Positions 16,708 to 25,086 of a DNA stretch of 64,000 nucleotides are shown here, piece by piece (position 1 is the stretch's first letter; each line of letters starts with the position of its first letter). The notes under the pieces are model-generated. The model made no database searches. It was not told the origin of the DNA and saw nothing but the letters and a program-made list of their open reading frames with translations. Location: positions 372,001 to 436,000 of the forward strand of contig QNUV01000021.1 in NCBI GenBank assembly GCA_003339645.1. Direction: 5' to 3'. Made by a program: the position numbers and the translations under genes. Origin of the DNA: Microbacterium arborescens. Lineage in GTDB: Bacteria > Actinomycetota > Actinomycetes > Actinomycetales > Microbacteriaceae.

Positions 16708-17750
16708 CCTCGTTCCTCCTTGACGCGGGCGACCGTGGCGCCGGCGACCACCTCGCACGCGACGAACGTGCTCTCGCGGGCGGCATCCGGATCGTCCACC
16801 ATCTCGATGAGGCGGTCGACGGCGATGCGCCCGATCTCCTGGCGCGGGATGCGGAGGTCGTCCCATCGCACGTCCCCGGCGCTGGTGTCCTCGAGGACGG
16901 CGACCGAGACGTCGCCGGGGATGTCGACGCCGCGCTCCGTCAGCCGGGTGCGCAGCTCGGCGGCGACGCGCTCGCTCTCGGCGACGGCGGCGGTGCACAG
17001 GCCACCCGCGAGAGCGTCGACGACCTCGTCGGGCACACCCGCCCGGCCCTCGCGGTACCCGGGCGATGCGTCGGCGATGCCGAGACGAGTGACCGCCTCG
17101 GCGTACCCGGCGCGGCGGTCCTCGTAGGGTTCGACGTCGATGGAATCGCGCAGATAGACGAGGTCGCGATGCCCGAGCTCGTGCAGGCGTCCGACGATCT
17201 CGGATGCCGCTGCGCGGTAATCGGGGATGATGCACGGGATGTCGGCGCCCGGCACATCGCGCCGGCCGATGTGGATGAAGGGGTATCCCTCGCGCCAGAG
17301 CTTGGCAAGCTCGTCGCGGTCGGGCGAGACGCCCAGGAGGACGCTGCCGTCGGCGATGCGCAGCCGGTTCGTCTCGTCGCGGTAGATCCGCCGTCCGCCG
17401 GCACCGTCGCCCGTCGAGCTGAACAGCACGAGGTCGTGGCCCGTCTCCTCGGCGCGCTGCTCGATGCCGAGCAGGAACTCGACGTAGAAGCCTTCGCGGG
17501 CGTTCGGGAAGAGCGGCTCGAACGTGTGCACTCCGAGCAGTTGCGTGCGTGAGCCGCGGAGATTGCGTGCGACGGGGTTGGGCACGTAGCCGAGCTCGGC
17601 GATCGCCTCGTGGATGCGCTGCCGGGTCTCGTCGGGGATCCGCGCGGCGTCGCCGCTGATCACGCGTGACACCGCCGACTGCGACACCCCGGCGAGGCGG
17701 GCCACGTCGGACTGGCGGATGGAGCGCGGGCGCGCGGCGGGCGTGGTCAC
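16704..17750 (-). CDS. LacI-family regulator of the oligosaccharide operon
   Basis: 348 residues. The GTG start overlaps the ATPase stop and fits the usual LacI length. HTH: RQSDVARLAGVSQSAVSRVIS. Hinge: NPVARNLRGSRTQLLGVH. A periplasmic-binding-protein-like sensor domain follows. Unusually for a regulator it lies mid-operon, so it would be co-expressed with its targets. The likely operators are the two TACGTA palindromes upstream of the binding-protein gene (23564-23617). The inducer is probably a beta-linked oligosaccharide (inference). Confidence 0.9.
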   Translation of the reverse strand: MTTPAARPRSIRQSDVARLAGVSQSAVSRVISGDAARIPDETRQRIHEAIAELGYVPNPVARNLRGSRTQLLGVHTFEPLFPNAREGFYVEFLLGIEQRAEETGHDLVLFSSTGDGAGGRRIYRDETNRLRIADGSVLLGVSPDRDELAKLWREGYPFIHIGRRDVPGADIPCIIPDYRAAASEIVGRLHELGHRDLVYLRDSIDVEPYEDRRAGYAEAVTRLGIADASPGYREGRAGVPDEVVDALAGGLCTAAVAESERVAAELRTRLTERGVDIPGDVSVAVLEDTSAGDVRWDDLRIPRQEIGRIAVDRLIEMVDDPDAARESTFVACEVVAGATVARVKEERG

Positions 17751-18844
17751 GGGACCTCCTCGGTCAGGGTGCGGGAGACGAGCTGCGTCATCGATGAACC
17801 GGCGAGCTCGTGCCCGCGACCGACGTCGTGCAGCCAGCAGTCTGCGCCATGGTCGGGCCCCACGGCGATCCGGGGCGGACGCGTCGTCCGGCACTGCTCC
17901 ATCGCGAACGGGCACCGCGGGTGGAAGCGGCATCCGCTCGGCGGGTCGATCAGGCTCGGCGGCTCGCCCAGGTCGTCGGCCGATCCGAAGACGGCGTCAC
18001 GATCGCGGTCGGGGTCGCCCTGCGGGTCGGGCGACGACTCGATGAGCAGCTTCGTATACGGATGCTGCGGATCGGCGATCACCGCCTCCTTCGGCCCCAT
18101 CTCGACGATGCGGCCCGCGTACATCACCACGATGTCATCGCAGAGGTAGCGGGCGCTCGCGATGTCGTGGGTGATGTACAGCAGGGCGAGACCGTCCTCG
18201 CGACGAAGCCGGTCGAGCAGATTCAGCATCTCCAGCCGGATCGAGACGTCGAGCATCGAGATCGGTTCGTCGCCGAGGAGGACACGAGGCTCGACGGCGA
18301 GCGCCCGCGCGATCACCACGCGCTGGCGCTGACCGCCCGACAGCTCGTGCGGGAACTTCTCGAGGTAGTCGTCGGCCGGGGTCAGCGCGACGCGTTCCAG
18401 CAGCTCGCGCGCGCGGCCGAGTCGCTGTGCGCGCGAGAGCCCGCGGTGATGCAGGCGGATCGCCCTGTCGATGTTGTGCCGTACGCGGTGCAGCGGGTTG
18501 AGCGACCCGAAGGGGTCTTGGAAGATCAGCTGCACCGCCTTCCGGTAGGCGAGCTCCTCCTGACCGGTCGGCCGCTCGACGGGTCGCCCCTCGAGGCGGA
18601 CGGTGCCCGAGGTGGGTTCGTAGAAGCGCGCGAGCAGCCGCGCGAGCGTCGTCTTGCCGCTCCCGCTCTCGCCGACGACGGCCGTGACCCGGCCGGGGAC
18701 GAGCCGGAGCGTGATGTCCTCGACCGCGTGCACGGTCGCCTTGGCGCCGAGCCCCGAGGTGACGGTGAAGTGCTTGGTGACGCCGACGGCCTCGAGCACG
18801 GGCGCGGGCTCGATCGGGGGCTCGATCGTCGTGGTCTCATTCAT
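17747..18844 (-). CDS. Oligopeptide/oligosaccharide ABC transporter ATPase (OppF-type)
   Basis: 365 residues. Walker A GESGSGKTT, Q-loop QLIFQDPFGSLNP, signature LSGGQRQRVVIARAL and Walker B LLGDEPISML are all present. The C-terminal oligopeptide-type extension has CRFHPRCPFAMEQC with spaced cysteines. The ATG at 18844 is chosen because it overlaps the preceding stop and removes an Arg-rich lead that does not match the family. It pairs with the OppD-type ATPase as a heterodimer. Confidence 0.92.
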   Translation of the reverse strand: MNETTTIEPPIEPAPVLEAVGVTKHFTVTSGLGAKATVHAVEDITLRLVPGRVTAVVGESGSGKTTLARLLARFYEPTSGTVRLEGRPVERPTGQEELAYRKAVQLIFQDPFGSLNPLHRVRHNIDRAIRLHHRGLSRAQRLGRARELLERVALTPADDYLEKFPHELSGGQRQRVVIARALAVEPRVLLGDEPISMLDVSIRLEMLNLLDRLRREDGLALLYITHDIASARYLCDDIVVMYAGRIVEMGPKEAVIADPQHPYTKLLIESSPDPQGDPDRDRDAVFGSADDLGEPPSLIDPPSGCRFHPRCPFAMEQCRTTRPPRIAVGPDHGADCWLHDVGRGHELAGSSMTQLVSRTLTEEVP

Positions 18845-19884
18845 GAGCCGACCTCCTCGGGTTCGCGCAGGTGGCAGGCGACGGACCGTTCGCCGTGCGG
18901 GGTGAGCTGCGGCAGTTCCGACCGGCAGCGGTCGAACGCGTGGGGGCACCGGGGCGCGAACGGGCAGCCCGCGGGGAGCAGACGCAGATCGGGCGGCGTT
19001 CCCGGGATGCCCTCGAGCCGTTGGATCGGCGCGTGCAACGGCGGGAACGAATCACGCAGCCCCTGCGTGTACGGATGCAGCGGCGAGCGGTAGATCTCGC
19101 GCGACGCCGCGAGCTCGACGATGCGGCCGGCGTACATGACGGCGATGCGGTCGGCGAGCTCGAGCAGCAGCGACAGGTCGTGCGTGACGAACACGACGGC
19201 GAACCCGAGCTCGCGCCGCAACCGCAGCACCTGGGCGAGGATCTGCCGCTGCATCACGACATCGACCGCCGTCGTCGGCTCATCCATGACGACGAGCTCG
19301 GGTCGGCACGCGAGGGCCAGCGCGATGGTCGCACGCTGCCGCATCCCGCCCGACAGCTCGTGCGGGAAGCTCCGCGCACGGTCGGCCGAGATGCCGACGA
19401 GCCCGAGCAGCCGCCGCGCCTCCTCCCACGCCGCGGCGCGGCTCATCGAGCGGTCGTGGGTGCGCAGCACGTCGACGAACTGCTCGCCGACTCGGGTGAC
19501 CGGGTTGAGCGCGTCCATCGCGCTCTGCAGCACGATCGACAGTCGCGTCCAGCGGAGTCCCCGCAGCCGCCGCGGGCTGAGCTGGACGAGATCGATCCCC
19601 GCTCCGCCCTCGCCAGGGTGGTAGACCACGCTTCCCGCCGTCGTGACAGCCGGCGGCCGCTGCAGCCGCGTGAGCGCCGTGATGAGCGTCGACTTGCCCG
19701 ATCCCGACTCCCCCACGACACCGAGGATCTCGCCGCGCTGCAGGTCGAAGGTGACATCGGCGCACGCGCGCACCGCGCCCGTCGCTCCGGCGTACTCGAC
19801 CGTGAGCCCCCGCACTTCGAGTAGCACGTCCGAGCCCGCGGCATCCGAGGGCGCGTCCGGTCGCCTCTCCTGGATCATCGTCAT
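18841..19884 (-). CDS. Oligopeptide/oligosaccharide ABC transporter ATPase (OppD-type)
   Basis: 347 residues from MTMIQERRPD. Walker A GESGSGKST, Q-loop IVLQSAMDALNP, signature LSGGMRQRATIALAL and Walker B LVVMDEPTTAVD are intact. The C-terminal CPFAPRCPHAFDRC motif belongs to the Opp/Dpp ATPases. It starts 1 nt after the permease stop, using a GAGAGGG ribosome site inside the permease gene. It energises import with the OppF-type partner. Confidence 0.92.
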   Translation of the reverse strand: MTMIQERRPDAPSDAAGSDVLLEVRGLTVEYAGATGAVRACADVTFDLQRGEILGVVGESGSGKSTLITALTRLQRPPAVTTAGSVVYHPGEGGAGIDLVQLSPRRLRGLRWTRLSIVLQSAMDALNPVTRVGEQFVDVLRTHDRSMSRAAAWEEARRLLGLVGISADRARSFPHELSGGMRQRATIALALACRPELVVMDEPTTAVDVVMQRQILAQVLRLRRELGFAVVFVTHDLSLLLELADRIAVMYAGRIVELAASREIYRSPLHPYTQGLRDSFPPLHAPIQRLEGIPGTPPDLRLLPAGCPFAPRCPHAFDRCRSELPQLTPHGERSVACHLREPEEVGS

Positions 19885-19885
19885 G

Positions 19886-20806
19886 TCATGCCCTCTCTGC
19901 ACCGGTCGTCTCGAGCACGGCGGCCTCCCGGCGCACCGAGGCGGTGCGCTTCGCGACGCGCCGGCTCGCCGCCCGCAGCTTGGGGTTGGCGAGCTCGTCC
20001 ACGCCGAAGTTGATGAGCGCGGCGGCCGTGCCGACCAGAGCGATGCACAGGCCCGGCGGCACGAACCACCACCAGAGCCCGCGCAGCACCGCGCTCTGCT
20101 GCTGCGCGGCCTGGATCATGGTGCCCCAGCTGATCGCCGACGAGTCCGAGACCCCGAGGAAGGCGAGCCCGGCCTCGGCCATGACGGCGCCGATGAGGCC
20201 GCCGAGGAACATCGACGCGATCCAGCCGTAGAGGTGCGGCAGCACCTCGACGAAGATGAGGCGGCGGTGGGGCTCGCCCAGCATCCGCATGGCCTGGACG
20301 AAGTCGCGGTTGCGCACGCTCATGGCCTGTGCACGGAGCGTCCGCGCCCCGCCGGCCCAGCCGAACACGCCGATGATGATCGCGATCATGACCAGGCCCG
20401 TGCCCTGCAGGTAGCCGGCCACGACGAAGATCAGCGGCAGCACCGGCATGACGAGGAAGATGTTGGTGAGGAAGTTCAGCAGGTTGCCCGTCGTGCCGCC
20501 GAAGTAGCCCGCCGGCACACCGACGACGATCGCGATCGCGGTGCCGATGGCCGCCCCGAGGAAGCCCACGAACATCGAGCCCCGAGCGCCTTCGATGACC
20601 TGCGCGAGCACGTCCTGACCGAACTGGGTCGTACCCAGCGGATGCGCCGCGCTCGGCGGGGCGGCGATCGCCGAGATGTCGTTGGCGCGGGCGTCGAGGC
20701 CGAGCGCCGACAGCAGCACGGGGCCCAGCAGCGCGAGCAGCACGAAGAACGCCAGCACGACGACTCCGAAAAGCACCTTGCCGTTGCGGAGCAGGGAGGC
20801 ACGCAT
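19886..20806 (-). CDS. ABC transporter permease (OppC-type)
   Basis: 306 residues with about six membrane helices. The sequence HPLGTTQFGQDVLAQVIEGAR is the typical OppC/DppC periplasmic loop before the BPD_transp_1 domain. The EAA-like coupling loop lies around RTLRAQAMSVRNRDFVQAMRMLGEPH. It starts 1 nt after the OppB-type stop. Second subunit of the channel. Confidence 0.92.
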   Translation of the reverse strand: MRASLLRNGKVLFGVVVLAFFVLLALLGPVLLSALGLDARANDISAIAAPPSAAHPLGTTQFGQDVLAQVIEGARGSMFVGFLGAAIGTAIAIVVGVPAGYFGGTTGNLLNFLTNIFLVMPVLPLIFVVAGYLQGTGLVMIAIIIGVFGWAGGARTLRAQAMSVRNRDFVQAMRMLGEPHRRLIFVEVLPHLYGWIASMFLGGLIGAVMAEAGLAFLGVSDSSAISWGTMIQAAQQQSAVLRGLWWWFVPPGLCIALVGTAAALINFGVDELANPKLRAASRRVAKRTASVRREAAVLETTGAERA

Positions 20807-20807
20807 G

Positions 20808-21887
20808 TCAGCTCTCCTCTCGGACGCGGGGATCGAGCCACACGTAGAGCGAGTCGGCGATGAGGTTGGCCAGCAGGACGGTGAGGGTCACGAGCAGGAA
20901 CACGCCCTGCATGACCGGATAGTCGCGCTTCTGCAGCGCCGAGAACAGCAGGTATCCGATGCCCGGGTAGCTGAAGACGATCTCGGTCAGCAGCGCCCCG
21001 CCGACCACGCCGCCGAGCGCCATCGCGAAGCCGGTGAACTGCGGGAGCATCGCGTTGCGCGCCGCATAACGCCAGCGCACGCGCGCGGGAGAAAGGCCCT
21101 TGGCCTGCGCGAGGAGCACGTAGTCCTCGCGCACCGTCGTGACGGTCATGTTGCGCATGCCCAGCATCCACCCGCCGAACGCCGAGAAGATGATCGTCAG
21201 GGCGGGCAGCGCCCCGTACTGCATGACGCTCAGCAGGAACGCCGGCTCGAGCGAGATCGGCAAGTTCGGGTCGTACCCGCCCGAGAGCGGGAACCAGCCG
21301 ACGACGAAGCCGAACAGCCACAGGGCCAGCAGCGCGATCCAGAAGTAGGGCACCGACGAGACGAACGTGATGAGCGGAGTCATGATCGAGTCGAACCTCG
21401 ACCCGGCCCGCCATCCGACGGCGACTCCGAGCATCGTGCCGAGGACGAACGAGATGACGGTCGTCGTCCCCACCAGCAGCAGCGTCCACGGCAGGCCGGC
21501 GCCGACGAGATCGGCGACCGGCACCGGGAAGTTCGAGATCGACACGCCGAGGTCGAACCTCGCCAGCTGGGCGAGGTAGGCGCCGTACTGCTCCAACAGG
21601 TTCTGATCGGGGTTGCCGAAGAGCCCGCGGATCGACACGAGCGCCTCCGGCGCGAGCGCCTGACCGCTCACCCGTTCGAGCTGGTCGATGATCGCCGCCG
21701 ACGGATCGCCGGGCATGAGGCGCGGGATGACGAAGTTCAGTGTGATCGCCGACCATGCGGCCACCAGGTAGAACCCGAGGCGCTTGAGGAGGAAGGCTCC
21801 GCTGCGCCGGCGGGGCTTCCGGCGCGCCGAGACCTCGGCCAGGGCCGTCGTCGTCGTGGGCGTGGGAGCCCCACCGAGCGCGGTCAT
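20808..21887 (-). CDS. ABC transporter permease (OppB-type)
   Basis: 359 residues with a hydrophilic N-terminus of about 35 residues, then six predicted helices. NFVIPRLMPGDPSAAII after helix 1 and VREDYVLLAQAKGLSPARVRWRYAARNA (coupling loop) are OppB hallmarks. The ATG overlaps the binding-protein stop by 4 nt. First subunit of the channel. Confidence 0.92.
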   Translation of the reverse strand: MTALGGAPTPTTTTALAEVSARRKPRRRSGAFLLKRLGFYLVAAWSAITLNFVIPRLMPGDPSAAIIDQLERVSGQALAPEALVSIRGLFGNPDQNLLEQYGAYLAQLARFDLGVSISNFPVPVADLVGAGLPWTLLLVGTTTVISFVLGTMLGVAVGWRAGSRFDSIMTPLITFVSSVPYFWIALLALWLFGFVVGWFPLSGGYDPNLPISLEPAFLLSVMQYGALPALTIIFSAFGGWMLGMRNMTVTTVREDYVLLAQAKGLSPARVRWRYAARNAMLPQFTGFAMALGGVVGGALLTEIVFSYPGIGYLLFSALQKRDYPVMQGVFLLVTLTVLLANLIADSLYVWLDPRVREES

Positions 21888-23527
21888 GACGCGGGCTTCA
21901 GCGAGAGCAGCGTGCGGACGGTGTCGGGCCCGAGGCTCGGGAAGGGCACCGCATCGAAGTCGTCGGGCGTCGGCCAGCCGGTCCAGTACGTCGCGTTGAC
22001 GTCGACGAACCAGTACGAGTTGTACAGCGGGCTGAAGGGCACCTCGTCGACGACGATCCGCTGCATCTCCTGCCCCAGCGAGCGCAGCGTGTCTTCGTCG
22101 GCCGCGCGGGTCATGTCCGACAGGATGCGGTCGGTCTCGGGATCGTTCCAGCGCCCGATGTTCGTCGCGGCGGCGGTGCCGAGCGGCTCGACGTACCGGC
22201 TGTCGAGGAACCCGTAGACGCCGTAGACCCCCGCACCGCCGGTCGTGGCGATGGTCAGGTCGAAGTCGCCCGTCTTCTGCTGGTCGTAGAGAGTCGCCCC
22301 CGGGGCCCCAACCGGGGCGACCGAGATGCCCAGCACCGACTTCCAGCTGTTGATCATGATGTCGGCGTACGCGTTCCACCCGAAGTCCTGGTTGAACGAC
22401 AGGCGCGGCGAATACCGCTGCCCGTCCTTCTCGAGGGCGCCGTCGACGACCGTGAAACCGGATGCCGCGAGGGCGGCCTGCGCCGCAGCCGCATCCACCT
22501 CCTGCACGACGCCGCGATACTCCGGCGCGATCCAGTCGGCGTAGATCTGGTCGACGAGGCCCGTGGGGCCCGCCTCGGTGCCCGGCCGGTTGAGCGTCGC
22601 GGTGATGTCCGAGCGCGGGATCGACAGCGCGAGCGCGCGCCGCAGGTCGGCGTTGTCGAAGGGCGGCTGCGCGGTGTTGTACATCATCGAGTACGCGCCG
22701 CCGGTGGCGTAGAGCTGGTACAGGTTCGTCTCGGGGTTCTGCGCGACGAACTCCTCCTCCGCGCCCGCCCACGAGGCCGGGGCCCAGTCGACGTCGCCGC
22801 GGAGCAGCTGCGCCTTGACCGCCTCCGCGTTGGTCGCGAGCACCTTGAGGTAGGTCATGGGCATCTGCCCGCCCCAGTAGTCGTCGCGCGCCTTGAGCGT
22901 CACCTGCTGGGCCGCGAACGCGTCGACCGTGAAGGGACCCGTGCCCACGGGGTCGGGGTTCGTCCAGCTCATGAGGTCCTGGTCGCGCCAGATGTGCTCG
23001 GGGACGACCGGCAGCGAGCTCGACGCGAACTGGTTGAGAGCGGCGAACGAGGGCTCGGCGAAGTCGACCTGGACCGTGTCGTCGTCGATCTTGCTCACCG
23101 CCTCGTAGGTGACGCCGGCGAGGTTGAGCTCGGGGCGCTCGAGCGGCAGCGAGAGCGAGTAGACGACATCGTCGGCATCCATCGCCTCGCCGTCCGAGAA
23201 TGTGACGTCGGAGCGCAGCTCGATCGTGAGCGCGGTGCCGGCCTCGTCGAACTGCAGCGACTGCGCGAGCCAGGGTTCGACCACCGCGCCGTTGGCGTAG
23301 TCGATGCGCGCGAGCGGCTCGTAGATCAGCTCGGCGTTGGGCGCCTTCTCGGTCGCGGGACCCAGGACGTTGTAGTTGCGGACGTAGGTGGTACCGCCGT
23401 CGGACTTGCCGTAGATCAGGGTGTCGGCTCGGGCGGCGGTGTTCGTGGCGGCACCCGGTGTGCAGGCGGCCAGGGCGAGCGCCGCGGTCGCGAGGGCGGC
23501 GGTGGCGGCGATTCGGGAAGTGCGCAT
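21884..23527 (-). CDS. ABC transporter substrate-binding lipoprotein (SBP_bac_5 type)
   Basis: 547 residues. The signal peptide ends in the lipobox LALAAC, so the protein is anchored to the outer face of the membrane. The mature part has the cluster-C fold used for peptides and for cello- or xylo-oligosaccharides (IYEPLARIDYANG, LSFNQDFGWN). The downstream LacI and GH5 genes argue for an oligosaccharide ligand rather than peptide. AGGAGA is its ribosome site. First gene of an eight-gene operon ending at 13533. Confidence 0.9.
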   Translation of the reverse strand: MRTSRIAATAALATAALALAACTPGAATNTAARADTLIYGKSDGGTTYVRNYNVLGPATEKAPNAELIYEPLARIDYANGAVVEPWLAQSLQFDEAGTALTIELRSDVTFSDGEAMDADDVVYSLSLPLERPELNLAGVTYEAVSKIDDDTVQVDFAEPSFAALNQFASSSLPVVPEHIWRDQDLMSWTNPDPVGTGPFTVDAFAAQQVTLKARDDYWGGQMPMTYLKVLATNAEAVKAQLLRGDVDWAPASWAGAEEEFVAQNPETNLYQLYATGGAYSMMYNTAQPPFDNADLRRALALSIPRSDITATLNRPGTEAGPTGLVDQIYADWIAPEYRGVVQEVDAAAAQAALAASGFTVVDGALEKDGQRYSPRLSFNQDFGWNAYADIMINSWKSVLGISVAPVGAPGATLYDQQKTGDFDLTIATTGGAGVYGVYGFLDSRYVEPLGTAAATNIGRWNDPETDRILSDMTRAADEDTLRSLGQEMQRIVVDEVPFSPLYNSYWFVDVNATYWTGWPTPDDFDAVPFPSLGPDTVRTLLSLKPAS

Positions 23528-23563
23528 TCCGGTCTCCTGTGACGTGGCGTGCGGTTCCGACGG

Positions 23564-23617
23564 TCATACGTATGAGCGCCGATCCGTAGAAGAACGACGG
23601 TGTGCTTCTACGTATGA
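23564..23617. promoter_or_regulatory. Paired LacI-type operators upstream of the oligosaccharide operon
   Basis: TCATACGTATGA (23564-23575) is a perfect palindrome. TTCTACGTATGA (23606-23617) is a second copy with two mismatches. Their centres are 42 bp apart, about four helical turns. A further inverted pair, CGTAGAAG (23585-23592) and CTTCTACG (23605-23612), overlaps. Both operators are CG-centred, as expected for the LacI-type regulator encoded in the operon. Confidence 0.65.
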
Positions 23618-23671
23618 CCAGCACGGTAGCGGCTCGGCGGCGACCGTGTCAACGACGGATTCTGCGGGCTC

Positions 23672-23762
23672 GGCGATACATCCGTCGGACCGGTGGGGCT
23701 GGTGTCGTCCCGCCGTCGGCGGGCGTTGACACCAGCCCCACCGGTCCTGCGGCTGTATCGCG
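23672..23762. repeat. 91-bp palindromic intergenic element, copy 3
   Basis: It has the 36-19-36 architecture and is identical to copy 2 except for two transitions on the right arm. It begins 11 bp past the stop of the aminotransferase-like gene. The similarity with copy 2 continues through ACGAGGCG up to the neighbouring stop codon. Confidence 0.9.
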
Positions 23763-23773
23763 ACGAGGCGGAA

Positions 23774-24901
23774 TCAGGCCGCGAGCACGACGCGCAGCTG
23801 CTCGATCGCCCAGTCGAGCTCGGTCGCCCGGATGATCAACGGCGGGGCGAGCACGATCGTCGACTCGCCGACCACGTCGACGAGCACACCGCGTGCGACG
23901 AGGCGCCGGGCGACCTCGGGGGCGGTGACGACCGCCGGGTCGACGTCGACCCCCGCCCACACCCCCGCGGTGCGGACGGCCACGGCACCCGCTCCGACGA
24001 GGGCCTCCACGCGTCCGGCGAGGTGCTCGGCGAGAGCACGGGCCCGGTTCTGCAGCTCGCCCGCCTCGAGCATCTCGACCACGCGGTGGGCGATGGCACT
24101 CGCAAGCGAAGACACGGATGCCGGCGCCACGACACCGCCGAGCAGCGCACGGCTCCCGACGACGGCGGCGATGGGGACGATCGCGCCGCCCAGCGCCGGG
24201 CCGAGCACGCGGAGATCGGGGGCCATCCCTCCCCCGGCGAGGGCGACGGTGTCGCCGAGCCGGCCCAGGCCGCTGCGGGTCTCGTCGAGGATCAGGGCGA
24301 TCCCGCGATCGGCGGTCGCCTGCCGCACGGCTTCGAGGTATCCCTCCGGCGCGCCGACGACGCCCGCGCGGGCCTGCACGGGCTCGAGGACGACGGCCGC
24401 GACGGCGGCGTCGAGCGCCGCGACGAGCGCGTCCACCTCACCGAAAGGCACGGCGACGGCTCCCGATGCGACGAGCTCGGGGTGCGAGCCGGCCGCGACG
24501 ACGACGGTCGCCCGCTCCCCCGCAGCACCGAGCACGACGTCGACCGCGGCTCGCAGCGCATCGTCGCCGGCGCCGACGGGCAGCACCGCCTCCGCGCCGA
24601 GAAGAGCGGCCAGTGCGTCGGCGAAGCCGTCGGCACGGTCGTCGGCGACGACGGCGCTCGTCGCGGTCAACCGACCCAGCTGTTCGGTGGCGACGGCGAG
24701 CAGGGCGGGATGGCGGTGCCCGAAGGCGAGCGCGGGATCGGCGGTCAGATCGAGGTACCGGCGCCCCTCGACGTCGGTCACCCACGCGCCCTCGGCCGTC
24801 GCGGCCATGACCGGCAGCAGCGGCGCGGGTCCCGCGAGGGCGCGCGTCGAGCTGCCGCTTTCATTCGCATCGGGGGCGGCAGGGGGGTCGGCGATCGTCA
24901 T
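23774..24901 (-). CDS. Class-III aminotransferase-like protein lacking the PLP lysine (probable pseudoenzyme)
   Basis: 375 residues, aligning along its length with ornithine-aminotransferase-type enzymes: VTDVEGRRYLDL, FGHRHP, LILDETRSGLGRLGD. The block that normally reads LGKALGGG reads LGPALGGA here, so the Schiff-base lysine is proline. I find no lysine anywhere in the protein. The usual phosphate-binding NTGAEA is VGAGDD. The frame is intact and Ala/Val-rich, with no internal stops. It cannot be a normal PLP transaminase. A ligand-binding or scaffold role is possible. CAGGAG precedes the ATG. Confidence 0.8.
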   Translation of the reverse strand: MTIADPPAAPDANESGSSTRALAGPAPLLPVMAATAEGAWVTDVEGRRYLDLTADPALAFGHRHPALLAVATEQLGRLTATSAVVADDRADGFADALAALLGAEAVLPVGAGDDALRAAVDVVLGAAGERATVVVAAGSHPELVASGAVAVPFGEVDALVAALDAAVAAVVLEPVQARAGVVGAPEGYLEAVRQATADRGIALILDETRSGLGRLGDTVALAGGGMAPDLRVLGPALGGAIVPIAAVVGSRALLGGVVAPASVSSLASAIAHRVVEMLEAGELQNRARALAEHLAGRVEALVGAGAVAVRTAGVWAGVDVDPAVVTAPEVARRLVARGVLVDVVGESTIVLAPPLIIRATELDWAIEQLRVVLAA

Positions 24902-25086
24902 TCGGGCTCCTGGCTTCGGCGGTCGCGCACGCGGCGGCGGGTCGCCGGGCGGCCGGCATCCATTCTCCCCCGGGCCCTTCGGGCTCCGCTGAGAGACATC
25001 GCGCTCCGATTGCGCAAGGTCCTGCCCGTTCGCGGTCGCGCCTGACAGGCTGGAACCACACCACCGCTAATCGTCGAAGGAGACCC

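Noticed and set aside
14839-17127. 762-codon plus-strand frame opposite the GH5 and FAD oxidoreductase genes
   Set aside because: Arg/Asp/Val-rich shadow without motifs. The minus-strand genes have clear signal peptide, FAD and catalytic motifs.
23774-24901. Loss of the aminotransferase lysine explained by a frameshift
   Set aside because: Recognisable family blocks continue in the same frame before and after the LGPALGG block, so the substitution is a point-level change, not a frame error.
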